From Aliamphritea spongicola (GTDB taxonomy: Bacteria; Pseudomonadota; Gammaproteobacteria; Pseudomonadales; Balneatricaceae), in NCBI GenBank assembly GCA_024347235.1, contig AP025283.1, positions 4,712,001 through 4,776,000 on the forward strand: a stretch of DNA of 64,000 bases, read 5' to 3'. This document shows, in pieces, positions 30,427-40,815 of this stretch (positions are counted from its first letter, which is position 1; every line of letters begins with the position of its first letter). A program made the position numbers and the translations under genes. The notes under the pieces are model-generated. The model saw only the letters and a list, made by a program, of their open reading frames with translations. It did no database searches and had not been told where the DNA came from.

Positions 30427-32570
30427 TCAGAGTTGAACCTCAACTCGGTTCCGGCCACCCTCTTTGGCCCGATAAAGCGCCTCATCCGCTCTGGCAATAA
30501 TCGCCTCTATAGAATCGCCACTCTGCGACAGAGTAAAACCAAAACTGGCACTCACACTGCCCACGTCCTCAAACCCCTCACCGGCAATCTTCACCCGCAA
30601 CGCCTCCAGCAAAACAGTCACCACCTCAAGATTCGACTCAGGGAAAATAATAATAAACTCCTCCCTCCATAGCGGCCCACATAATCCGTTTTACGTAAAC
30701 TGCTCACCAGCAGCTCAGACACCGCGACCAGCACACTGTCACCCGTCTGGTGCCCGAAGGTATCATTCACCTGCTTAAAGTGATCGATATCGAGAATAGA
30801 CAGACAGAAATCCCGCTCAAACCGCTCTTTCCGGTCCAACTCGATTTGCAGTAGCTCTTCCAGCTTACGGCGGTTAAACAGACCGGTCAGGTTATCCGTC
30901 TGCGCGAGCCTCTCCAGTGCCTTATTCTTATCCTCAATATCCCTCTGCGCCTGCTTCAGCAGCTTATTGGCTTTGGTCACTTTGGTGTTCCAGTACATCA
31001 GCAGCAACACAATCAGCAACGCCACCAGAACCACTTCCCAGATCAGCTTATAATCGATGCCCTTCTCATATTTGATCGGAATCCACTTATTCAGAATCTT
31101 ACGGTGCAGCTCATTGGTAATGTTATTCACCGCCTTCTGCAGCACCGCCAGAAGCGTCTCATCATCGTTACGTACTGCAATAGAAAGCTTAAGCTTTTCA
31201 TTGATCTTGCCGGCAATCTTCAACTCACCGAAATACTGACTCTGGAACTCATAGCCAATGCTGGCCAGGGTATCGATAAAGCCAAACAGCTGACCATCTT
31301 TCACTTTATCCAGCCCCTCGTAGATATCATCTACCTCCACAAGCTCGAGCGAGGGATAGCGGCTTCGCAAGATATTCACAAAGGCGTCACCGCGGATAAT
31401 GCCAACCTTCTCCCCTTCCAGATCCAGAATGTGATTGATGAAAGGCACATCCACCCGGGTCGCCACCACCAGAGGCACTTCCAGATAGCTGCTGGTGAAG
31501 TTGAGATAACTTTTTCGCTCCGGGGTTTCCATGCCCAACGCCAGCATGTCACAGCGCCGCTGCTTTATATATTCCAGCGACTGGTTCCAGCTGTTAGTAC
31601 TGACCAGCTCAAATTTCGCAGACAGCATCTGGCTAAACAGCTGGTAATAATCCGCACTCATCCCTATGTGTTCGCCTTTCTCATTCAGCCCTTCGAAAGG
31701 CAGGCCCTTAGGGTTAATGCAGTATTTAATCCGGTTGGTATTTACGTACGCAATTTCATTCTTATTGAGCAGAATATGGCCGCCCACGTATTCTTTAATC
31801 GAGCCGATCCATTTATCACTTAATGCCGCTTTTTCCTGCTTCATCATGGCACTGAGCGTCTTCTGAACGATCGAGCTTAACAATGGCAGTTCAGGCTGAA
31901 TGCCAAAGCGCAGATCTTCCCGCTTAGTATTAGGCAGCGAAAGCTCGCTGGCCAGGGTGATATTCGTGTAAAGGTACTTCTTAATCAGATGGTTAATATT
32001 CGGCAGATTCTGCATCAGCGCATCTATCTTGCCGAAGACTAAATCTTTAGTAAGGGCATCATAGCTGTCGTAATACACCAGATTCAGATTACCTACTTTT
32101 TCAGTTCTTCGATATAGAACACATCTTTCAGCACCCCGACTTTCTTACCTTCCAGGCTTTGCAGACCTTTGTATTCACCAAAGTTATCTTTCACAAAGAT
32201 CATGATCGGAATGTTGTAATAGGGGCTGGTGAACAGGGTAAAAGGCTCGCGGTATTCCTTGTAGGAAATACTGCTGATCATATCCACTTCTTTGTTTTTA
32301 AAAGCGTTATAGATTGTGGTCCACTTATCGGTGCGGATTTCAAAGCGCAACCCGGTTTTCTCTGATATCAGCGCCAGCAGGTCATGTTCAAAACCCACCA
32401 GCCCGGCACCGGACTTATAAGAAAACGGCGTAAAGTCCGGCATCATCGCAACTTTGATCACCGGATGACTGGCAATGAAGGCCTGCTCTTCTTCAGTCAG
32501 CACAACCTCACTGGCCAGCGTACTGAACGAAAGGCACAGCATAAGAAACAATCGGGAAAAAGACCTTCAT
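30427..32570 (-). CDS. Diguanylate cyclase with two periplasmic solute-binding domains
   Basis: About 715 residues. ATG at 32570 and a signal segment (LFLMLCLSFSTLASEVV). Two tandem family-3 solute-binding domains follow: residues 25-250 (FTPFSYKSGAGLVGFEHDLL, KEVDMISSISYKEYREPF) and 265-490 (GMSADYYQLFSQMLS, LGMETPERKSYLNFTSSYL). Next a transmembrane helix (WEVVLVALLIVLLLMYW), a coiled coil, and a GGDEF domain (LTGLFNRRKLEELL, LDIDHFKQVNDTFGH). Repairing a frameshift near 30662 gives RYGGEEF, an active site, with an RKTD inhibitory site just before it. It should make c-di-GMP in response to an amino-acid-like ligand. Other frameshifts near 32555 and 32085. It may feed the VpsR-like amyloid regulator (inference). 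Confidence 0.88.
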
Positions 32571-32829
32571 TACAATCCTTGGTATATCACTATTTAAAGG
32601 CCAACAGACAACACGAACAGAAGAAATCCGCTCACCGTGCAGGCAGCATTAAATTTACCATTTAGTAAAGTAATTATCCCTACCCCGGCACTCACTCTGA
32701 TCAGTAAAAGCCCGACAACTGCTATACCACCAACCATGTACTATAAGTTCTTATAGTTCGAACCAGCCCTCAAAGTCACTGCCACTGCAGCCCCAGATAA
32801 ATAACGAAAGGAATCAGGTAGCTTGAAAC

Positions 32830-33066
32830 ATGATGGAATATTTAAAGAAATATGGATGGATAGCACTCACAGCAGTAATGGCCGATTTTGTTGCTTTCAT
32901 ATATTGGCAAAGCTATCTATCCACAGGATCAATTCATGACTCTAAACATAACTTCACATTTACCGGCGAAGCGGCACACTCTCTGCTTGCCATCATGACC
33001 CTGTTCGCAACTGTATGTACGTATTACTTTATAAAATCACTGATACTCTTCCACCGTAACCGCTAA
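32830..33066 (+). CDS. Small two-helix membrane protein
   Basis: 78 residues, unbroken, no recognised family. Two hydrophobic segments: WIALTAVMADFVAFIYWQSYL and LLAIMTLFATVCTYYFIKSLI, with basic ends (YLKKYG, FHRNR). A weak AGGTAGC site precedes the ATG. AT-rich like the surrounding patch and followed directly by repeat copy 3. The gene call rests on membrane character only. Confidence 0.5.
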   Translation: MMEYLKKYGWIALTAVMADFVAFIYWQSYLSTGSIHDSKHNFTFTGEAAHSLLAIMTLFATVCTYYFIKSLILFHRNR

Positions 33067-33128
33067 AGCAAAACAGAAATAAAGGAAAAAGAACTCTCTG
33101 TTTGCCTCTTCAGAACACCTCACCCACA

Positions 33129-33392
33129 GTTGGCACCCTGCTTCCCCTTATGCGCAGCCGAGCATCGCAGTTTTAAAATGGAGTAATGCGAGGACTGTCT
33201 GAGCGAAGCGGCCATCTGTTTTAAGGAGAGTGCAGCATCCATTTTAAAATGAGAAGCACAGAGCACACGGCGAAGCCGGGCAAGCATTGGGGCGGCCTTT
33301 AGATTCTTAAGAACTCTTTTGACAAGCTTTGGCCGTTACAAAAGTCTTGAGTCGCGTAAGCGAAAAGATCATCCGAAATAAAAATTCAGCAC
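33129..33392 (+). repeat. Structured interspersed repeat, copy 3
   Basis: About 264 nt, GTTGGCAC to ATTCAGCAC. It shares the 5' block CTTCCCCTTATGCGCAGC and the core GCATTGGGGCGGCCTTTAG with copy 2. The outer stem is now TTTTAAAATGGA / TCCATTTTAAAA. The later hairpin has become CTCTTTTG / CAAAAG around a longer loop that keeps GGCCGTT, and the last hairpin is TCGC-GTAA-GCGA. Its 3' end faces the phhB stop codon 90 bases away. Confidence 0.82.
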
Positions 33393-33482
33393 AACAATAG
33401 CGACACCAGCCAAACAATCAGCCCACTCAACCCCGAATACACATCTGCATGAAAGCGCTGAGTAACAGTCAAAAGAACAGAA

Positions 33483-33788
33483 TCAAACCAACAACTTCTC
33501 AACTGAAGTAGCCAGCTTAAAATCCCGCTCACTCAAGCCACCCACATCATGGGAAGTAAGCGTAATATCCACCGTGTTATAGCAATTAAACCACTCCGGA
33601 TGATGATTCTGCTTATCACAGATAATCGCCACCGAACTCATAAACCCAAATGCCCGCACAAAACTGCGAAACGTAAACTGCTTAAAAATGGTATCGCCCC
33701 GCCGTTCCCACGGGGTTTCCAGTCCGTCGTTCAGGGTGGCCAGTGCAGCTTCAATCTGTGCTTCACTATAGGCTTCCGACAATGCCAT
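33483..33788 (-). CDS. phhB: Pterin-4a-carbinolamine dehydratase
   Basis: 101 residues, unbroken, the usual length. Motifs of the family: [20 protein letters not shown], the His pair in [21 protein letters not shown], and [11 protein letters not shown]. The enzyme regenerates tetrahydropterin after aromatic hydroxylation (phenylalanine hydroxylase), removing water from 4a-hydroxytetrahydropterin. No phenylalanine hydroxylase gene lies in the window. Confidence 0.93.
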   Translation of the reverse strand: MALSEAYSEAQIEAALATLNDGLETPWERRGDTIFKQFTFRSFVRAFGFMSSVAIICDKQNHHPEWFNCYNTVDITLTSHDVGGLSERDFKLATSVEKLLV

Positions 33789-33911
33789 GATCCGTCTCCT
33801 GTATTGATATATCTGTTAGCTTAGTCAGCCTCAGCCCGGCTTTCACCCGGAGGCAGGTATATTCATTCAGTTTGCCATTGCAGCCACAGAAAGCCCACCG
33901 GCGTCAGGCAT

Positions 33912-33939
33912 AAAAAGGAGCATCAGTGATGCTCCTTCT
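33912..33939. terminator. Terminator after the BCCT transporter gene
   Basis: AAGGAGCATCA and TGATGCTCCTT form an 11-bp stem with a GTT-like small loop; an A-run precedes it, giving a T-run on the minus strand. Confidence 0.82.
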
Positions 33940-33963
33940 TAGTGTTTAACAGACGGTCAGCGA

Positions 33964-35622
33964 TCAGTTTTCCTGAGAAATCGCCTCTCCCTCACCAGTC
34001 TGCTTTTTCTCCATGAACAGGGACTTCAGTACTCCCAGTGTCATCAGAATGATCACCACACTGAGCGGCAGTGCCGCAGCAATATTGGCGGTTTGCAAGG
34101 CACTGAGGCCGCCGGCCACCAGCAGGGCTGCCGCCACAAAGCCAATAATGATGCCCCAGAACACCCGGAAGGTTTTGGTGGATGCTCGTTACCGAAGGAC
34201 AGAATCGTAGTCAGTACCAGGGTACTGGAGTCTGAAGAGGTCACGAACCAGCTCAGCAGCAGGAAGACCATCATGGCAGACAGAATCCAGCCCATCGCGC
34301 CGGTACCGGCGATGCCATCAGAGCTGGCAAACAGTGCCGCCGGCAGGTTCCAGGCCATTACCAGATCAATGATCCCGGCGGTGCCCACACCGGCTTCCGC
34401 GTACAGTTCCTGATACAGGGCGGTGCCGCCGAAAATACCCAGCCAGACGAAGATGATGATGGTCGGCACCAGCAATACACCGATAACGAATTCACGCAGG
34501 GTACGGCCTTTGGAGATACGGGCAATGAACAAACCGATGAACGGCGCCCACGCCAGCCACCAGCCCCAGTAGAATACGGTCCAGCCGTTTTGCCACTTAG
34601 CCGGGCCTTCCTCTTCCGGGAACCACAGACCCATCTGTACAAAGCTGCCCAGATAATCCGCAATGGAGTCGCCGAAAATGCCCAGTAACCAGGCGGTCGG
34701 GCCGCCAAACAGGAAGAAGGCGACCACCAGAATCGACACCAGAATATTCAGCTCAGAAATGATCTTGATGCCCTTATTTACGCCGGAAAGGGCCGACAGA
34801 ATCGACACCACGGAGATCATAAAGATCAGGATCAGCTGGGTCATGGTACCCGGATCAACGCCGATCAGGCGTTCCAGCCCTACCGACATCTGGCTGACAC
34901 CCAGACCCAGCGAGGTGGCCACACCGAACACACAGCCCAGTACACCGAAGATATCCACCGCATGGCCAATCGGCCCGTAGATACGCTCACCGATGAACGG
35001 ATACAGGGAAGAACGCAGCGCCAGTGGCAGTTTTTACGGTAAGCAAAGTACGCCAGTGACATACCCACAATCACGTAGACCGCCCAGCCGTGGAAGCCCC
35101 AGTGGAAGAAGGTTACCCGCAGAGCATCCACCGCCCGGTCGTAGCCCAGCGCCGTGGCGCCGGCCATGTCCGCATAGGGATTATTCGGGTAGCCGAAGCC
35201 ACCGCTGTTATCCAGATAGAAGATCGGTTCCGCGACCCCGAAGAACAGGATACCGATACCGATACCGGCGGAGAACAGCATTGAGAACCAGGCGAAATTG
35301 CTGAATTCCGGCCGACTGTCATCGTCCCCAGCCGCACCTTACCGAACGGGCTAACCACAATGTAAAAACACACGGCGATCAGGAAAACCACGGTCACCAG
35401 GTAGTACCAGCCAAAGGTGGATTCAATCCAGCTGCGGGCGCTGCCAAATACTGTGCCAGCCAGATCGGTATTCGACCCGGTGAACAGTACAAACAGCAAT
35501 ACCAGTGCCGCTGAAGTGATGGTCATTCCCTTGTGCATATCTTTGAACAGCCCGGTCTGGGCCAGCATATCTGCCCGAAACACCGTACTTTCCGGTGCCG
35601 GACTGCGAGAGTCTTGCGACAT
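33964..35622 (-). CDS. BCCT family betaine/carnitine/choline transporter
   Basis: About 553 residues, 12 transmembrane helices, BCCT family. Visible: WYYLVTVVFLIAVCFYIV, the glycine-rich FSAGIGIGILFFGVAEP, FHWGFHGWAVYVIVGMSLAYF, the aromatic substrate box FYWGWWLAWAPFIGLFIARIS, KGRTLREFVIGVLLVPTI, and FVTSSDSSTLVLTTI. These sodium- or proton-coupled carriers import glycine betaine, choline, carnitine or DMSP. The cytoplasmic ends are short, as expected for a catabolic rather than osmosensing carrier. Frameshifts near 35325, 35035 and 34175. Upstream SDR and GlxA-type regulator genes on the same strand suggest uptake for catabolism. Confidence 0.9.
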
Positions 35623-35777
35623 AACGCATCCTCCATCTTGTTATTTTTGTAGATGAATTAACCTTCCGGTCGGAAGGCAGGAAAGGAAAAGGCCGGCTTG
35701 CGCCGGCAAACTCGCTGATCCGCCAACATCAGGCGAACGGATCAGGCAGGCATTTTCCGAAACGGTTTAACTGTGGT

Positions 35778-36552
35778 TTACGCCAGTGTGTGGGTATCAC
35801 CGTCGACGCTGATCACCTGACCAGAGACTCTTCGGCCTCCCTCAGACGCCAGGAACACCGCCATAGCGGCAATGTCTTCAGGGTCCACAAAGTCTGCATC
35901 GAGCACTGGCTCACATAGGCAGCGCGTACTTCGGCTTCTGAGGTGTCGCGGGCGCGGGCTTCGTTGGCAATCACCCGGTCCATCCGCTCGCCTGAGACCG
36001 CCCCGGGGCAAATCGCATTCACCCGGATATTGTCGGTACCGCACTCCATCGCCAGAGACTTGGTCAGCCCGGTCACTGCCCATTTGGCAGCCGCATAAGG
36101 AGTACGCAGGGGATAGCCCATGATTCCGGCGGTGGAAGATAAATTGATAATGGCGCCGGACTGCTGTTCTTTCATCAGCGGCAGGGCCTGCTTACAGGCG
36201 TAGAAGGTGGCATTAAGGTTTATCTGTACGGTTTGCTGCCATGCATCAGAATCCAGTGATTCCAGCACCCCGGCCGGGCCGCCGATACCGGCGTTATTCA
36301 CCAGCACATCAATGCCGCCCAGTTGCTCAAGACCTTCACGGAAGAAGGCTTCGACCTGAGCTTCATCCCCACATCTGTCAGGCTGCAGCTGATCTGATCA
36401 GACTCCGCCGCCATGGCATTCAGGGCATCCTGATCAATATCACAAATGTGTACCCGGGCACCGGCAGCGACAAAAGCCCGGGCAATTCCCCGGCCAATAC
36501 CCTGCGCCGCTGCTGTTATAAATACCCGTTGTTGCTGTGACTGCCCGCTCAT
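35778..36552 (-). CDS. SDR family oxidoreductase
   Basis: About 258 residues, classical short-chain dehydrogenase. NAD(P)-binding motif ITAAAQGIGRGIARAF, then VHICDIDQ with an Asp that favours NAD. Structural motif NNAGIGG, catalytic Ser in IINLSSTAGIMG and Tyr-X-X-X-Lys in YAAAKWAV, then NAICPGAVSGERMD, and a C-terminal VSGQVISVDGD. The start is MSGQSQQQRVF at 36552. Frameshifts near 36370 and 35900. Located between a GlxA-type regulator and a BCCT carrier, so the substrate may be a hydroxylated quaternary amine or a breakdown product (inference). A small hairpin (GCCGGC-TTGC-GCCGGC, 35691-35708) separates it from the BCCT gene. Confidence 0.85.
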
Positions 36553-36724
36553 GAACACCTCCGCCAGCGGCAACTGTCAGTGAAGGCCTCACCTGTCTGT
36601 CAGCTGCACGCTTATTGTTATTATCTGCCTGCTAAAGTACCGAAGGCAGCGGCTGAGGTTTTCAGAAAAACGACTATCTGTTGATAAAAATCGAATATAA
36701 CCGGACAAAATCGTCAATCTGCGC

Positions 36725-37677
36725 CTAACGTTCGTGACTGGGTTTGATATTGAAATAGCGCTGATAGCAGCGGCTGAAGTGCGCCACGGAGCTGAAACCG
36801 CAGGCAACGGCCACATCGGTCACGCTGTGGCTGGTCTGCTGTAGCATCCAGCGTGCCTGATTGAGCCGTAGGGTACGGTAATAAGTGCCGGGGTCTGCTG
36901 CAGGTAATGTTTGAAAAGCCGTTCCAGCTCCCGGTTAGACACCCCCAGATGCACGGCAATCTCCCCCATGCTGAGGGTTCTTCAATGTTGTTTTCCATCA
37001 GCTGTACCGCATCCGCCAGACGGGGATTACGGCTGTCGAGCCGTTTCTGCAGCGAGGCCCGCTGGGGATCAGAATGGTGTCTTTCATGGGTGACTATCAG
37101 TTCATCCGCCACCGTCACTGCCAACCCGTTACCGTGCTGGGTACGGATCAGGTGCAGCATCATCTCCAGCCCCGACAGTGCACCGCTGCAGGAAAACCGT
37201 TTTCCGTCCACCACCAGCAGCTCCTGCACCCAGCTCACTCGGGGTAAACCGCCATCGCAGCAGGCAGATTTTCCCAGTGCATGGTGGTGCGGTAACCGTC
37301 CAGTACTCCGGCTGCGGCAACGATATAGGCTGCGGTATCCTGGCTGCCGATCTCGGCACCGTGGCTGGCCTGCTGACGAACAAAACTCAGTAATCCGGGG
37401 TAATGTTCTGTTCCGGGTTATCACCGGCACAGACAATCAGCATCTGCACTTTCCCGACATCCCGGAGGCTGTGCTGGCTCATAATTTCAATGCCGTCACT
37501 GCTGCTGATCAGCCCGCCCTGCTCACTGATCAGCCGCCAGCGATACAATTCGCGCTCACTGGTGCGGTTAGCATGACGCAGAGGGTCCAGCATGGAGGTT
37601 AAGCCAAACAGGGAAAACCCGGGGACGAGCAGAAAATCTATCTGCTGGGGAAAACTCACCGGCCGATCACCGAACAT
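36725..37677 (-). CDS. GlxA/CdhR-type AraC family regulator
   Basis: About 318 residues. The N-terminal DJ-1/PfpI-like domain (FLLVPGFSLFGLTSMLDPLRHANR, MLIVCAGDNPE) is joined to a C-terminal AraC helix-turn-helix (GVSNRELERLFKHYL, TDVAVACGFSSVAHFSRCYQRYF, ending NIKPSHER). This architecture is that of GbdR and CdhR, which sense glycine betaine and carnitine-derived compounds. Start ATG at 37677 behind AGGAGG. The frame is broken at four or more places (near 37400, 37250, 36975 and 36880). Directly upstream of the SDR and BCCT genes on the same strand, so it likely controls quaternary amine uptake and use. Confidence 0.82.
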
Positions 37678-37912
37678 AATGCACCTCCTGCTCAGGCGTA
37701 AATAAACCCACGTGTTTCAGGCCCCGCCTGTCACCGGTATAGCACAGTCTGCCTGGACGATTCCGACAAAACCGCCCAGACAAAACAAGCCTACTAAGAT
37801 ACTGACAAAAACCGACGATCTTTATCTATATACGAATAAAAACATAACACAAGCGAATATATCGACACGATTCCTGCAGAATAAACAGCACTGGCACCGG
37901 TACTACAGGCAC

Positions 37913-37937
37913 AAAAACCCCGCGTGCGGGGTTTTCT
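37913..37937 (-). terminator. Terminator of the hydroxylase gene
   Basis: AAAACCCCGC-GT-GCGGGGTTTT; on the minus strand it follows the stop at 37951 with a TTTTTG run. Between it and 37677 no gene is supported; the stretch is the promoter region of the GlxA-type regulator. Confidence 0.88.
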
Positions 37938-37950
37938 TCAAAACAGACCT

Positions 37951-39113
37951 TCAGCCCTGCTGCCGGTCTCTTTCAGCCCGGGCACGGAACTTGGCTTTCA
38001 CCATCCGGGTCACCGACTGAAACGGAAACAGTTGCTGCCGGAACATACCCACCGGCACGTAATCTCCCACCACACCATAGGCATCCGGCCATTCTTTCTG
38101 GCCACGCACAGCCGTGCCAAACAGGTAATCCAGAAAGGCAAAGTGGGCGGCATAATTACGGTCAATGGCCGCATCATCAGATGAATGATGCCAATGATGG
38201 AATTGCGGCGTCACAATGATGTATTTCAGCCAGCCAAACTTCACATTCACATTGGCGTGGTTAAACACCGCCTGCAGACCCACAATGATCACATATATAT
38301 CAATCACTTCCTTTGAGAACCCGAGCACGAAAATAGGCGTCAGCACCAGACAGCGGGTAGCGATCAGCTCGAGAATATGCTGCCGGGAACCCGCCAGCCA
38401 GTCCATGTGCTTGGCACTGTGGTGCACCGCATGAAAGCGCCACAGCACCGGCACTTCATGATAAGCCCGATGGGCACTGTACTGCACCAGATCCGCCGCC
38501 AGCACGATCAGGAATATCTGCACCGCCAGCGGCAGCCCGGCAATAAAATCCTGCACTTCAGAAAACACCGCCCAGCCAAACGCCTTGTGAACAAACAGAT
38601 TGGTCACCAGCAACACAAAGCCGACAATCAGGTGATTCACAAAGAAGTGGTTCAGATCCCCTGCCATTCCGGCCGTAAAACAGCCTGCTGACGGTTATGG
38701 GGGATCAGTTTTTCAATGAAAATAAACACCAGGGTAGAGCCCAGCAAATCCAGAATGAACCAGTCCATCCCCAGATACAGCGTAGGTGTGGTGAATTCCC
38801 CACCTCAACCTGATGGCCCCCAGCATGATTGTCAGAATCAGAAACACCCAGGCAAAAGCCCCCATCCGTTTTTGCCGGTTGCGGACAAAGTTAAGCAAGC
38901 CAAGGCTGCCCGCCAGCACCATTGACCAGAACATCAGCTGGCGCAGAAACTCCACATCATAGGCCTGCCGCAGTTCGGGGTAGTGAGGTATTGGGGAAAA
39001 TGAAATGCCAACACCCCTAAAAATGACAGTACCGCCAGTAAACAGGCGATGTAGCCACTGATATTGCCGGCACCAAACTGAAAGGTATCGTCCTTAAAAA
39101 TCCTGCTAAGCAT
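37951..39113 (-). CDS. Fatty acid hydroxylase / sterol desaturase superfamily membrane protein
   Basis: About 388 residues. The N-terminal third is four hydrophobic segments (YIACLLAVLSFLGVLAF, MFWSMVLAGSLGLLNFV, FAWVFLILTIMLGAIRL). The rest is the diiron hydroxylase domain with the three histidine boxes HRAYH, HAVHHSAKH and HHWHHS. A fourth His occurs in FNHANVNVKFG. Members hydroxylate or desaturate lipids in the membrane using oxygen; the lipid substrate here is unknown. ATG at 39113. Frameshifts near 38985, 38800 and 38665. Confidence 0.85.
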
Positions 39114-39171
39114 GAGAAATCCCTGTGCTTCATAAGTATCAGCCGGATACTTTACCGGAATTATCCGCTAA

Positions 39172-39206
39172 AACGAAAACAGGCAGCCTCAAGGGCTGCC
39201 TGTCAT
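39172..39206 (-). terminator. Terminator after the SagB-type gene
   Basis: CAGGCAGCC, loop of about five bases, GGCTGCCTG, then TTTTCGTTTT on the minus strand. Confidence 0.87.
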
Positions 39207-39240
39207 AAACGGCGCGCACTGTGCAGACCGCTAAAAATAC

Positions 39241-39869
39241 CTATGCTCTGGGGCCTACACAAAGCAGTGCTGTGGGCTCCAGCAAACCGGACTGTGGCAA
39301 TAACTGACATACGGCCACATCATCGAAGCCTCCGACTAAAGTCATGCCCAGCCCCAGCGCGGTAGCCTGCAAATGAATGTTCTGGCTGACGGCACCGGTT
39401 TCCATATACACATAGCGTTCACCGCGCCAGCCCCGGGGGCCTGTTCGGCAAATGCCTGGCGCATACTCTGAATATCCGCCAGCACTACAATCACCGCGGC
39501 GGCATCCGCCAGCCAGGGCTGATCACCGATTGCCGCTGCGGCGAATCCCGCACTGCGCTCACCTTCATCCAGAAAATTCAGGCTGTGGCTCGCACCGTTA
39601 TAACCGTAAACACCGGGAATCAGCCCCGCACATGGCGGACATACACCTGCAACGACAGCGGGCACAGGCCATTGGCGGAAGGCGCCATGCGTTTCCGTTA
39701 GACGTACCGCCCCGGGTTTTGCGTTCCCCTGACCGGCCCATAGCAATGCCGATAACTGCTCCAGATTGAGCCCCTGTTCAACGTTAAACGAACGGACTGT
39801 CTCACGTTCTTTGAGCACCATCTGCAGGTCACATGGCGGTAATTGCAGTTCCGGTAACGGCTTAATCAT
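39241..39869 (-). CDS. SagB-type nitroreductase-family oxidoreductase
   Basis: About 209 residues. Begins PLPELQLPPCDLQMVLKERETVRSF, then LEQLSALLWAGQG, GLIPGVYGYNGASHSLNFL and YMETGAVSQNIHLQATALGLG, typical of SagB-like FMN oxidoreductases. SagB proteins oxidise azoline rings in peptide natural products, but stand-alone members are common and their role is unknown; no cyclodehydratase gene is near. Start chosen at the ATG at 39869, whose ATGATTAA overlaps the TAA of the methyltransferase gene, implying coupled translation. Frameshifts near 39690, 39640 and 39425. Confidence 0.78.
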
Positions 39870-40679
39870 CACATTCCCCTGTTTGCTCATGCTTCTGCCA
39901 GCTCGCCACAAACCCTAACGGCGGATTCGCCGGTACATGCTGTAACTCAGCACAATAATTACCAATGTTTTCGGCGACTTCCTCAAACCAGCATAACTGT
40001 AACTGTTGCCCCAGCGCCGCCTGTAAAATGTCTGCCAGGGTATGCTGAAACCAGTAATTGGGCGTTGCCTCATAGGCTTCGCCGGTAAAGTAATCCAGCC
40101 CGGAGGTATCCTCAAAAGGTGCCCGGTTAAAATATGAATACTGCAACAATGGGCCGGCTTCAGTTTCATCGTACATATTCAGCAGCGGGTGAATATCCTC
40201 AATGAACAGCTTGCCACCGGATTTAAGAAAGCGATGGCATACAGCCATGAAGCCCGGTAAATCCGGCATCCAGTTAAGTACACCCACTGTCACGATCAGA
40301 AAATCAAACCGCTGCGTCAGGGTTTCCGGAATGGCATACACGTTATAGCAGTAAAACTGCATATCCGGATGCCCGGCCAGTGCCGCCAGTTCCTGCGCCT
40401 GCTCAACAAAGTTTGCCGCACCGTCAATGCCGGTACACTGCCCCGCGCCCATCTTTTTCACCGACAGCAGATCAATGCCATTATTGCAGCACAGCTGCAA
40501 AACCGACTTCCCTCCAGCGCTTCTTTTTGCAGCAAAGCATGCAAACCGGCATTCAGATTATTAAAGCCGGGCCGCTGAACCTGCTGCCGTAATTCGGCAT
40601 TCACTCTGGCATGCACCGGCGCTGCCTCATTCCAGGAAGCCAGGGTGCTGCGAATCAAATCCTGATGTTTAGTATCCAT
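39862..40679 (-). CDS. Class I SAM-dependent methyltransferase
   Basis: About 273 residues. Starts MDTKHQDLIRSTLASWNEAAPVH. The SAM-binding motif I after repair of a frameshift near 40500 is LQLCCNNGIDLLSVKKMGA with GIDGAANFVEQAQEL next. Motif II/III is FDFLIVTVGVLNWMPDLPGF, then FLKSGGKLFIEDIHPLLNMY. The substrate is not known. Overlaps the SagB-type gene by 8 bases. The two may act in one pathway. Confidence 0.85.
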
Positions 40680-40815
40680 ACCTACTTCTTTTTACAGGGT
40701 TACGGGGCATCTGATAACGACTTTTGCCCCCATTGTGGTTTTCCTGTGCTTCAGAACTAACTGAAAGAACTGCTTTTATCCTATCCGGCGTTAACAAATC
40801 CTGACTCAAAGCTCT

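Noticed and set aside
29040-33392. The structured repeats as integron attC sites
   Set aside because: No matching R-box pair at the two ends, no integrase gene and no cassette array.
39241-40679. SagB-type gene plus methyltransferase as a peptide natural-product cluster
   Set aside because: No precursor peptide or YcaO cyclodehydratase gene is visible nearby; stand-alone SagB-like enzymes are common.
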